Of a stretch of 64,000 nucleotides of DNA, positions 55,410-62,222 are shown piece by piece (position 1 is the first letter of the stretch; each line of letters opens with the position of its first letter). The notes beneath the pieces were generated by a model. It was not told where the DNA came from, did no database searches, and was given only the letters and a program-made list of their open reading frames with translations. The translations under genes and the position numbers were made by a program. Origin of the DNA: Leguminivora glycinivorella (taxonomy: Eukaryota; Arthropoda; Insecta; Lepidoptera; Tortricidae). Where the stretch lies: the NCBI RefSeq assembly GCF_023078275.1, contig NC_062993.1, positions 9,857,252 to 9,921,251 on the forward strand. The letters are read 5' to 3'.

Positions 55410-58400
55410 TAGATAGACGGACAGACAGACAGACAGACACGTCAAACTTATAACACCCCGTCGTTTTTGCGTCGGGGGTTAAAAATGAGGAAAAGCTCAA
55501 AAATTCACCGAATGAAAACATTTGATTTCACAGAGACAACAGGTGATGTTAATGAGGCCACATGTCGTGATAATGTGTCAGATTGCTTCTTCGAAACTTG
55601 CGAGCATTATAAGGCATCGTTCCCACTTAAGCGTCGCGTGTCTCGGGGCGCGCAACGGACGTCCGCGCCACGCCGCCTGAATGTAATTCAAAAAACGTCT
55701 CCTCAGTACATTTTGTATAGGAAGGACGTAAGACGCGCCCCCAGGCGGCGCGGCGCACGCCACGTCACCGCCACGCCGCCTGGGGCGCGTCTTACGTCCT
55801 TCCTATACAAAATGTACTGAGGAGACGTTTTTTGAATTACATTCAGGCAGCGTGGCGCGGACGTCCGTTCCGCACCCCAGGACATGCGTCTCTTAGATGT
55901 GGCCGGTCCCTAAGACTAACTAAGAAGCGAAATACCTCAATTTCATCACACAATAACTCACCTTCCCACCCACAGGCCGGGCAAGGTGCCATGCCACGTG
56001 AACACAGGCTGGTGCTTCATTTGCGCGCTCGGCGGGACGCTTATCTGCTGCGAGTACTGCCCTACTTCGTTTCACGCCGAGTGCCTCAATATCAAGCCGC
56101 CTGAAGGTAATTATACTGATAACTTTTGCTGAGTAAAAGTCGCTAAAGGCACTTGTACTTTTATATTTATACTAGCTTTTGCCCGCGGTTTCGCTTGCGT
56201 TAGAACGAGACAAAAAGTAGCCTATGTCACTCTCCATCCCTTCAACTATCTCCACTTTAAAAACTCGACAATTCGTCTAACAGACACACACACTTTCTCA
56301 TTATTAATATGGATTATGTGCTAAAGGGTTATGGATTATGTGCAAAACCCAAAATTAAATTTCGTGATCAACTGATCATATGCGTTCAATGCATAAAAAC
56401 CCGCAGATATCGTACAAATTACCTTGAATTTAGATAATATAAAAAAAACTAAAATATTAAAATTGTTACTGAATTTACTGACGACCGGTCTGGCCTAGCG
56501 GGCCACAGGGCTAGGGATTGCAATCCGGTCCGGCGGATCCGGTAATCCGGCCGGATCCGGTACTTTTTTCATGCTACCGGATCCGGTAATGTAATTTAAT
56601 ATGTTAGAATAGTGCAAAAAAATAACATTTACGCTAACATTTGAACGTAGCTCAACAGGGGATTGCAATCCGCTCTGATTTCAATCAAAAAATAATTTAA
56701 TACATACGTTTTTTGCATTACTAGATTTACTAGGCCGTTTGGAAGTAAAATAATGTGCTCAAGTGACGCGTCAAACTTTCCGTCTTTGAATCTTTAGTGA
56801 AATCTGTGCAATTGTTTGCTTGGATGCAAAATGTGGAATAGTGGAGAGTGACAAAGGGCCATACGACAAAACTTTTCGTTAACATGTCACTGAGGTCGAT
56901 CCTTCGCGTTTCCTGGCCAAACACTATCCGAAATCAAGACCTATTGAGTATATGCCAGCAAACACCCATTAGTGAGGAAACCGTGACACAAAAAGTACAT
57001 TGGTAACTAGCACACAATTCCAAGAGTTCCCTCTAACGAAATAACGCAACCATTTCTTTCGGCTGGAAATCGCCTGCCGCTGGAAGGAGCCTTGGCTCCG
57101 GGCGCCCTGTAAACTCATGGAAGCGTTCCGTTGAGGATGAACTACGAGCGACCGGGTCGAGCTGGAGCGAGGCCACGAGGGTAGCTGAAGATAGGAAGGC
57201 ATGGCGCGAGCTTGAGAAGGCCCTTTGCATCTCTGTGGTGACGTAGGACTACAAGAACAACAACGTTTTCAGCATGATATAAGAAGTATGAGGGCACATT
57301 GCTACAAAAATCATAAAAAAAACAATTCAAAGATTAAATATGAACATTTTTAAAAGGTATCCAGTAAGATTGTGGTTTCAGCAATAGCAAATAATACTAA
57401 GGTCAATTACTCTTGATGACTTTAATTTAGCTACTGTAGTTTTTTTAGTTCTTCTTTGCGTGTGAGAAAAGTTAACTGTAAAATAACACAAAACATAATT
57501 ATCTCTTTTTAAATAGTTATCTCATAATGCATGTAGGTAATGTTATAATGTCCGTTCTTAATAACTTAAAAGCTCTATAGGTATGAGTATTACTGTAAAA
57601 CAATACAGTAAAAATAATTTTGTTATCCTATGAAAGTTTAAAAAGAACGAAAGAATTTTATTTGCAACTTATTTTAGTAAAATTTACTTGTTACCTGGTA
57701 AAAATGTTGATTTCTAAGCTTTCAACTTTTGGTTTATTAATCGTGAAGCAAAATACCATCATATTCCTCATATTATGCTGAAAACATACAAAAAAAGTTA
57801 CTATTTGGGCACTTATAATCCTCAAGGTCAATCCGGCCGGATCCGCCGGATCCGGGACCAAAATCCGGCCGGATTGGATATCAGACCGGATTGCAATCCC
57901 TAATTAGGAGAGGCCTATGTCCAGCAGTGGACGAGGATAGGCAGATAATGTTGATGATGAATATAACCTACTTTTGGTCATCCTACTTATAAATTTTAGC
58001 TTAGCAGGCAGTCCTGGGTTCGATTTTTTTTTAGGCTACCAGACTCATATCTAATTCGGCACAATAAATGATAGTCTTCTGTAATATTTGACATAATAAA
58101 CCAATATTTAATGATGTTGGGTATTAAATGTGTACGATGACTACGTACTTTTAATTCAAAAATGTGAGTAATTTTTTTTTTATTTTGGTCACCGAAAACG
58201 CTGTCGGCCGTGTAGTGACGTCATAGAATTCATGACAAATCAATCACTGACATAATGACCTTTATGCCTCGTACTTAAAGCGTCAGAAAGTGATGTCGCA
58301 CTGAATGACTTCATTCACAGAAAATCTATAGATGACATGGCTGATGTTGTTTTTGACTGATTAAGTAAAAGTATTCTTTAAAAATATTTTTTGCGGTTTA

Positions 58401-60167
58401 TAAGTCATAATAAAATATAGTGATATTGGACAGTACGTAATAATATAAGACAAACTTTAAATAAAAAAGGGTGCCTTTTGTGTGATGAGCACAGATATTT
58501 GTTCCTGAGTTGTTGAATGTCCTAATGCCATTAGATACTTGCCAGTCGCCTTTTGGTGAAGGAAAACTTCGTGAGGAAACCGGACTAATTCCAATAAAGG
58601 CCTAGTTACCCTTTCGGTTGAAAGGCAGTCGCTTTCGTACAACTACTGCCTACGCCAAATCTTGAGATTAGTTATCACAGCGGACCCCAGGCTCCCACGA
58701 GCCGTGGCAAGTGCCGAGATAACGCAAGGAGGATGATGAGATTGATTGATAATAACCTAACCACAAAATTAAAATTTTGAAAAAACCCCCTACCACGACA
58801 TAGTAGACCGATTTTCATTAAATATTGCTAATAACACTCCCGACTAACTTAGCTTTCAGACAAAAAAAACTAAATCTAAATCGGTTCATCCGTTCGGGAG
58901 CTACGATGCCACAGACAGACACACACAGACAGACAGACAAACAGGCAGACAGACAGACACGTCAAACTTATAACACCCCGTCGTTTTTGCGTGGGGGTTA
59001 AAAACTAACAATAATTAAGTACTTGTAAAACCTGTAATGTACATGTGAATTGCAATAAATAAATATAAATACAAATTCCAACATTTATTTGTTCCCAGAT
59101 GGTGGCCAGGAATAGTTCTTCATCCCACCGAGATCCCAGACAACATTCTAGCGGTGAAACATTCGCCGTGCGAGTTTGTGGTGCGATTTTTCGGACAGTA
59201 CGACCATTACTGGGTCAACAGAGGCAGAGTGTTTCCTTTCCAAGAAGGTATGATATTTTTTAACCGACTTCAAAAAAGGAGGAGGTTCTCAATTCGACTG
59301 AATTTTTTTTTTTTTTTTTTTTTTTTGTATGTATGTTACTCGATATCTCCGAGAATCGTAGACCGATTTTCAAAATTTTTTTTTTGATCGAACGGGTATA
59401 ACCCCGAGATGGTCCCATTGGCACCAAGTCGTGGTCTGATGATGGGATCTTGGAGAAATCGAGGGAACTCTTCAAATGTTATAGGCACATGTAATGTTTT
59501 TTGTGTATTTTTCAAAGGTGCACCAGTATTTGCGCCTGATGGTAATAATTTTATGTGGCTGAGCTGATGATGGAAGGTCAACTCCTCAATGGTTAGGAGT
59601 TAAAGGACAATTCTTTCACTACTGTACATATATTCGGACTGATACATATAATATCACTAGGAACCACTAAAAATCAACAAATAAATTAACTTTTTAACAA
59701 AAAATAAAACCGCCTTCAAAAAAAAAGCGTGTTACAAAACACGGAGAAACTAAAAAGCCAAAAATAATAAACCTTCGAATTCAGATTTCTTATCGGATTG
59801 CAATAATCTAAACATCCAAATTATAAACAAATCAATTATTTTTGGAGTCGGGACCAGCCTGCGTATGGTTAGGTAGGGCAAACAGGAAATAGCAAGGCGA
59901 CGAACAGGTCTGGTCTATATGTCTTCGGCCGGCAACCCCCTTTGTCCCGGCCTCTGTAGTAATGTACTATTTTTATATATGTACCATTTATCTTAGGAAG
60001 GCGGAGACTTTATGCACAGAAGATGCCATGTTTCCAATAATGGTAATTCACTAAGCAACCTTTTTTTTTAGGTGATTCTGGCAGAATATCTAGTCAGAAG
60101 TCCAAGATAGATGCCGCTTTCACAACTGCCATGGAACACGCGCAGAGGGCCTGTGAAATACTGAAAA
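42473..60167 (+). CDS. NSD: NSD-family histone H3K36 methyltransferase, 5' part of gene
   Basis: Exons 42473-43408, 45934-46076, 46571-54798, 55976-56106, 59099-59247 and 60072-60167. Order: an N-terminal PWWP domain split over the first two coding exons, a long low-complexity region, four HMG-like motifs, PHD fingers including a Cys/His-rich tandem, another PHD, a second PWWP and the start of the linker that precedes AWS-SET in human NSD1-3. That order identifies the NSD family, nuclear enzymes that dimethylate histone H3 lysine 36; the SET domain itself should lie beyond 60168 and is not seen. The central region is much larger than in vertebrate or fly proteins. Two anomalies: a frame break near 42926, and no exon found between 56106 and 59099 for the piece joining PHD to PWWP. 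Confidence 0.9.
43409..43723. other. NSD intron sequence, nothing recognised
   Basis: AT-rich intron sequence after donor GTAAGT. Confidence 0.5.
43724..43978 (-). mobile_element. Second tRNA-headed SINE family (SINE-B), minus
   Basis: The minus strand starts with GGTCTGGCTCAGACGGTAG and a B box (GGGTTCGAATC), then AGGGCATTTATTTGTGTGAT and ATATTTGTTCCTGAGTCATG, and ends in a TAAA-type tail. It is distinct from the GATGATG SINE. I recognise it as widespread in Lepidoptera. Confidence 0.75.
44174..44318. mobile_element. MITE family P, PIF/Harbinger-type
   Basis: 145 bp with inverted ends CGGCCCGGGCACAACATTGG / CCAATGTCATAGCCAGGCTG and the 3-bp duplication TTA. The other copy (60956-61100) is exactly the same length with duplication TAA. 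Both show the TWA target of PIF/Harbinger elements. Confidence 0.9.
44330..44450 (+). pseudogene. LINE (RTE-like) C-terminal fragment
   Basis: The frame LSWNEAKAVAQDRKVWKDFV followed by EAL and a stop is the C-terminal motif (W..A...A.DR..W..LV.ALC) of RTE-type polyproteins. It directly follows MITE P. A related fragment is at 57150-57250. Confidence 0.65.
44449..44535. repeat. Interspersed repeat family G, deleted copy
   Basis: TTTAATACTACGTCGG joined directly to GCCTGCAACTCAAACAGTG, lacking the middle found at 21750-21960. Confidence 0.65.
44536..44756. other. NSD intron sequence, nothing recognised
   Basis: AT-rich intron. Confidence 0.4.
44757..44940. mobile_element. MITE family N with an insertion
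   Basis: CCCTTAAATGCATAGTGATG and CTCATGCATTTAGG ends as at 38693-38799, with about 80 bp inserted (44783-44862: TTTATTTATTTATC, ATGGCGGACTTAATGCC), itself like a retroposon tail. Confidence 0.65.
45024..45196 (-). repeat. Interspersed repeat family Q
   Basis: TTTGCCCGCGGCTTCGCTCG, AAAAAGTAGCCTATGTCACT, CACGTCAATTTGTCGC, ending TTTATAATATTAGTATGGAT. Copies at 56171-56320 and 62044-62222. Extremely common in Lepidoptera to my knowledge; the class (retroposon tail or other) is uncertain. Confidence 0.75.
45428..45590 (+). pseudogene. Non-LTR reverse transcriptase C-terminal fragment
   Basis: A frame with FTPELPEDCTSYIPF and MPFKSRVNRHLGALTP followed by a stop is the extreme C-terminus of a CR1/jockey-like LINE, comparable to 24420-24608. 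Confidence 0.65.
45934..46076 (+). CDS. NSD: NSD coding exon 2 (rest of N-terminal PWWP)
   Basis: 143 bp between TTTCAG and donor GTACTT; phase 1 in, phase 0 out. Encodes RVERSVIHVTFFGDNGRRGW and a helix-rich end (VDNMLRKYHGKTEFEACRS), the second half of a PWWP domain, which binds methylated H3K36 nucleosomes. Confidence 0.92.
46077..46570. other. NSD intron, nothing recognised
   Basis: Intron between GTACTT and ATTTCAG. Chance frames only. Confidence 0.6.
46571..54798 (+). CDS. NSD: NSD giant exon 3 (linker, repeats, HMG-like motifs, PHD fingers)
   Basis: An uninterrupted 8228-bp exon, phase 0 in and phase 2 out (CATAG|GTGAGT). It begins SKKKDPRFYAAHFVSEKKLP. A Ser/Thr/Glu/Asn-rich linker follows, with four diverged repeats of roughly 145 residues at about 47870-49640 (each with RRSRRSKEK and TVESTDLTVGHD-like cores), then three KPVVVIEPL motifs (49880-50200). 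Four HMG-like motifs of about 40 residues start near 51266, 52024, 52486 and 53413 (EIxQDALLDEQPDLTQDEIV ... W.YE). Next come an acidic stretch, the first PHD (VCEICFKASNLVKCKSCHGT, about 53955), an AT-hook-like RGRKPKG (near 54090) and a Cys/His-rich pair (CFVCRSNKSP ... CHRYYHLECLDHW, then HVCHTCVSDDPRG ... CPATYHSYTKC). The bulk is predicted disordered; the C-terminal fingers fit NSD PHD2-PHD3. Confidence 0.94.
47870..49640 (+). repeat. Four in-frame repeats of about 145 codons in NSD
   Basis: Units starting near 47870, 48290, 48750 and 49205 each carry, in order, ALxxSELTSEV-like, a Cys-containing KCVxET motif, RRSRRSKEK, TVEST-like, and SENNSADST-like segments. Nucleotide similarity is still visible, so they arose by tandem duplication within the exon. 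Confidence 0.85.
51266..53535 (+). repeat. Four dispersed HMG-like motifs in NSD
   Basis: Copies at 51266-51385, 52024-52140, 52486-52605 and 53413-53535. Consensus EFxKYLEIxQDALLDEQPDL then TQDEIVTYLYxxWLYEE, followed by a basic, Ser-rich tail. Spacing is resemblance to helices 1-2 of an HMG box (…P.LT..EI...L...W…). Conserved far better than the sequence between them. Confidence 0.8.
54799..55164. other. NSD intron, nothing recognised
   Basis: Start of the intron after GTGAGT; AT-rich. Confidence 0.5.
55165..55485 (+). repeat. Interspersed repeat family R with (CAGA)n
   Basis: CCACAAAATTACAATTTTG, CCGATTTTCATGAAACATGG, AATCGGTTCATCCGTTCGGG, a CAGA tandem of about 120 bp (55317-55440), then CGTCAAACTTATAACACCCC and GTCGGGGGTTAAAA. 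Other copies at 58748-59003, 60635-60850 and, reversed, 61158-61415. Confidence 0.85.
55645..55878. mobile_element. Long foldback MITE in an NSD intron
   Basis: Left arm 55645-55750 and right arm 55774-55878 are near-perfect reverse complements (e.g. CAGTACATTTTGTATAGGAA left, TTCCTATACAAAATGTACTG right), loop about 23 bp. GC-rich ends with GGACGTCCG. No coding region. Confidence 0.88.
55976..56106 (+). CDS. NSD: NSD coding exon 4 (PHD finger, incomplete)
   Basis: 131 bp, acceptor CCCACAG, donor GTAATT. Encodes GWCFICALGGTLICCEYCPT then SFHAECLNIKPPE: the first six zinc ligands of a PHD finger, as in NSD1. The last ligand pair (CxxC) should follow in the next exon, which was not found. Phase 2 in, phase 1 out. 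Confidence 0.9.
56171..56320 (-). repeat. Interspersed repeat family Q, shortened
   Basis: TTTTGCCCGCGGTTTCGCTT, AAAAAGTAGCCTATGTCACT; the 3' part is shortened relative to 45024-45196. Confidence 0.7.
56512..57902. mobile_element. hAT-like TIR element, no transposase recognised
   Basis: Perfect 19-bp inverted ends TAGGGATTGCAATCCGGTC, with several GGATCCGG-type subterminal repeats at both sides. 1391 bp. The TAGGG end suits hAT, but I find no matching 8-bp duplication (CACAGGGC left, ATTAGGAG right). A LINE fragment lies inside at about 57150. Confidence 0.72.
57150..57255 (+). pseudogene. LINE (RTE-like) C-terminal fragment
   Basis: Frame with SSWSEATRVAEDRKAWRELE and KALC, the same C-terminal pattern as at 44330-44407; truncated on both sides. 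Confidence 0.6.
57903..57962 (+). repeat. LINE 3' end fragment
   Basis: GGCCTATGTCCAGCAGTGGA followed by GATGATGA, the usual end of RTE-like elements. Confidence 0.5.
57963..58440. other. NSD intron, nothing recognised
   Basis: AT-rich. A tRNA-like scrap (GCAGTCCTGGGTTCGATT) at 58006 may be a SINE-B remnant. Confidence 0.4.
58470..58740 (+). repeat. Chimeric SINE remnant
   Basis: Starts with the body of SINE-B (GTGTGATGAGCACAGATATT, TTGTTCCTGAGTTG) and passes within about 30 bp into the body of the GATGATG SINE (GCCAGTCGCCTTTTGGTGAA ... ATAACGCAAGGAGGATGATG). No tRNA-like head for either part. Confidence 0.7.
58748..59003 (+). repeat. Interspersed repeat family R
   Basis: AACCTAACCACAAAATTAAA through AACACCCCGTCG and GGGGGTTAAAAAC, short CAGA tandem. 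Confidence 0.85.
59099..59247 (+). CDS. NSD: NSD coding exon (second PWWP domain)
   Basis: 149 bp. Acceptor TTGTTCCCAG, donor GTATGA. Reads WWPGIVLHPTEIPDNI and VVRFFGQYDHYWVNRGRVFP, the PWWP that precedes AWS-SET in NSD proteins. The first base is the third of a codon, so the exon before it must end in phase 2. Exon 55976-56106 ends in phase 1, which confirms that something is missing between them. Confidence 0.92.
59256..59575 (-). repeat. Interspersed repeat family K, minus
   Basis: AACCGACTTCAAAAAAGGAG and GGTTCTCAATTCGACTG, a 29-base T run (59301-59329), CTCGATATCTCCGAGAATCG, and AATCGAGGGAACTC; the reverse of 29150-29420. Confidence 0.7.
59576..60071. other. NSD intron, nothing recognised
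   Basis: Intron sequence up to the TTTTTTTTTAG acceptor. A GC-richer block at 59850-59960 gave no coding signal. Confidence 0.5.
60072..60167 (+). CDS. NSD: NSD coding exon after the second PWWP
   Basis: 96 bp, donor GTAAGT. Encodes SGRISSQKSKIDAAFTTAME then HAQRACEILK, the helical stretch following the PWWP domain in NSD proteins. Phase 1 in and out; the next exon is not visible before the window end. Confidence 0.88.
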
Positions 60168-60213
60168 GTAAGTAGTTACATAATCAGTAAATAAATATGA
60201 TAGGAGACCCTTA

Positions 60214-60346
60214 GTGCGTTTTCACATTATCCGATCCAATATCGGATGTCGGACCGATATTACAGGCATTACAGGCGCCATCTTGGATTTTTTCCGTTGC
60301 AGTCCTTCTGATATCCGATGTAGGATCGGATAATGTGAAAACGTAC
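60214..60346. mobile_element. MITE family D with TTA duplication
   Basis: GTGCGTTTTCACATTATCCG / CGGATAATGTGAAAACGTAC, flanked by TTA at 60211-60213 and 60347-60349. Confidence 0.85.
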
Positions 60347-60349
60347 TTA

Positions 60350-60634
60350 CACACATTGATATGTCCCACGCTAAGCTCAAGATTTAATGCTTGTGTTGCA
60401 CATCATATACATAATGTTTATAATAATACAAACAAATGCTTTTACTAGGATACAAACCCAGTACCGATCAACTGTAGGTAGTTTGAAAATAACAAGCACA
60501 CCTAATATTCAAGCTCAAAACAATTAAATGGTCCGCATTACACGGAAATGAATGTAAATTAAAATACATTTTATTGCTTATGAATAGAAAACTATGATAT
60601 ATTATTAAACTTAAAGATAGGCACATATATTAAA
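60350..60634. other. Nothing recognised
   Basis: AT-rich. Confidence 0.4.
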
Positions 60635-60850
60635 AATTAAAAGTTTGATAAAACCCCCGACCGCGACATAGTGGACCGATTTTCATGAAACATGGCTAAG
60701 AACACTCCCGACTAACTCAGCTTTAAAACAAAAAAAAAACTAAATGGAAATCGGTTCATCCGGTCGTGAGCTACGATGCTACAGACAGACACACACAGAC
60801 AGACACGTCAAACTTATAACATCCCGTTGTTTTTGCGTCGGGGGTTAAAA
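60635..60850 (+). repeat. Interspersed repeat family R
   Basis: AACCCCCGACCGCGACATAG ... GTCAAACTTATAACATCCCG. Confidence 0.85.
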
Positions 60851-60955
60851 AAGGATCCAATCCACAAAAATCTGTCAGTCTAATTTGAATTTGCTATCAA
60901 AAGGAATCGTATCATAGGAATTTTTAGAGGATAGATCATTTTGAGCTACGTCTAA

Positions 60956-61100
60956 CGGCCCAGCCACGACATTGGTCTAAGCGCGACAGCGGTGAGCGGC
61001 AGCCGTACGTGCGAATGAAAAGTCCCATCGCTGTGTCTCGCTCCAATGTATGGCCGCCGCTCACCGCTGTCGCGCTTAGCCCAATGTCGTGGCTGGGCCG
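60956..61100. mobile_element. MITE family P, PIF/Harbinger-type
   Basis: 145 bp, ends CGGCCCAGCCACGACATTGG / CCAATGTCGTGGCTGGGCCG, duplication TAA (60953-60955 and 61101-61103). Inner arms continue with AGCGGTGAGCGGC-type bases. Confidence 0.93.
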
Positions 61101-61157
61101 TAAATACTCTAAATGTAGGCCGTAAGTTCAAATATCACTAGTAAATTTTAGTTATTT

Positions 61158-61415
61158 TTAACCCCCGACGTAAAAACGACGGGTGTTATAAGTTTGACGT
61201 CTGTCTGTGTGTATGTCTGTATGTGTGTCTATCTGTGTGTGTGTCTGTCGGTGGCATCGTAGCTCCCGAACGGATGAACGGATTTAGATTTAGTTTTTTT
61301 TTTGTCTGAAAGCTGAGTAAGTCGGGAGTGTTCTTAGCCATGTTTCATGAAAATCGGTCTACTATATCGCGGTCGGGGTTTTTTCAAGATTTTAATTTTG
61401 TGGTTAGGTTATTAT
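61158..61415 (-). repeat. Interspersed repeat family R, minus
   Basis: TTAACCCCCGACG ... TCTGTGTGTATGTCTG ... CTTAGCCATGTTTCATG, reverse of 60635-60850. Confidence 0.85.
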
Positions 61416-61624
61416 AAAAGCAGGTTGTAAAGCAGAACAAAATGATGAACACAAACCATTCACAGACCGCGAGCGCGGCTCCCCGGGAGAGCGGAGCGGG
61501 AGGTTTTCTCTCGCGACGCGACACCCTGGTAGCTTACTCGTGCCATGGTTCAGATTATGGCTCTGATTGTTTTGCTTTATTTCTTTATGGTCTATTTAGG
61601 CGTGAATGTACCCAAATTTTCATA

Positions 61625-61929
61625 GTAGCTTAGCGGTTAGAGCGTGCGACTTTCGATCTGGAGGTCGCGGGTTCGAACCCCGGCTCGTACCAATGAGTTG
61701 AAATGTCATTTGATATTTGCCAGTCGCTTTCCGGTGAAGAAAAACATCGTGAGGAAACCGGACTAATTCCAATAAGGCCTAGTTACCCTTCGGGTTGGAA
61801 GGTCAGATGGCAGTCGATTTCGTAAAAACTAGTGCCTACGCCAAATCTTGGAATTAGTTGTCAGAGCGGACCCCAGACTCCCATGAGCCGTGGTAAATGC
61901 CGGGATAACGCAAGGAGGATGATGATGTT
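61625..61929 (+). mobile_element. tRNA-derived SINE with 17-bp target duplication
   Basis: Head AGCGGTTAGAGCGTGCGAC, B box GGTTCGAACC, GATGATG end. Flanks GTACCCAAATTTTCATA (61608-61624) and GTACCCTAATTTTCATA (61930-61946) differ by one base. Confidence 0.88.
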
Positions 61930-62043
61930 GTACCCTAATTTTCATAATTTGTCAAATGATTAATGCTTATGTCTTAGTCGTCCTGGAGCAGTAGTTAAGC
62001 TTGCTAGCCAGCACTTTGACTCTTAGTATTAAATATAAAAGAA

Positions 62044-62222
62044 CTAGCTTTTACCCGCGGCTTCGCACGCGTTAGAAAGGGACAAAAAGTAGCCTATGTC
62101 ACTCTCCATCCCTTCAACTGTCTCCACTTACAAAATCACGTCAATTCGTCGCTCCGTTTGGCCGTGAAAGACAGACAAACAAACAGACACACACACTTTC
62201 CCATTTATAATATTAGTATGGA
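62044..62222 (-). repeat. Interspersed repeat family Q
   Basis: ACCCGCGGCTTCGCACGCG, AAAAAGTAGCCTATGTCACT, ending TTATAATATTAGTATGGAT. Confidence 0.75.
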
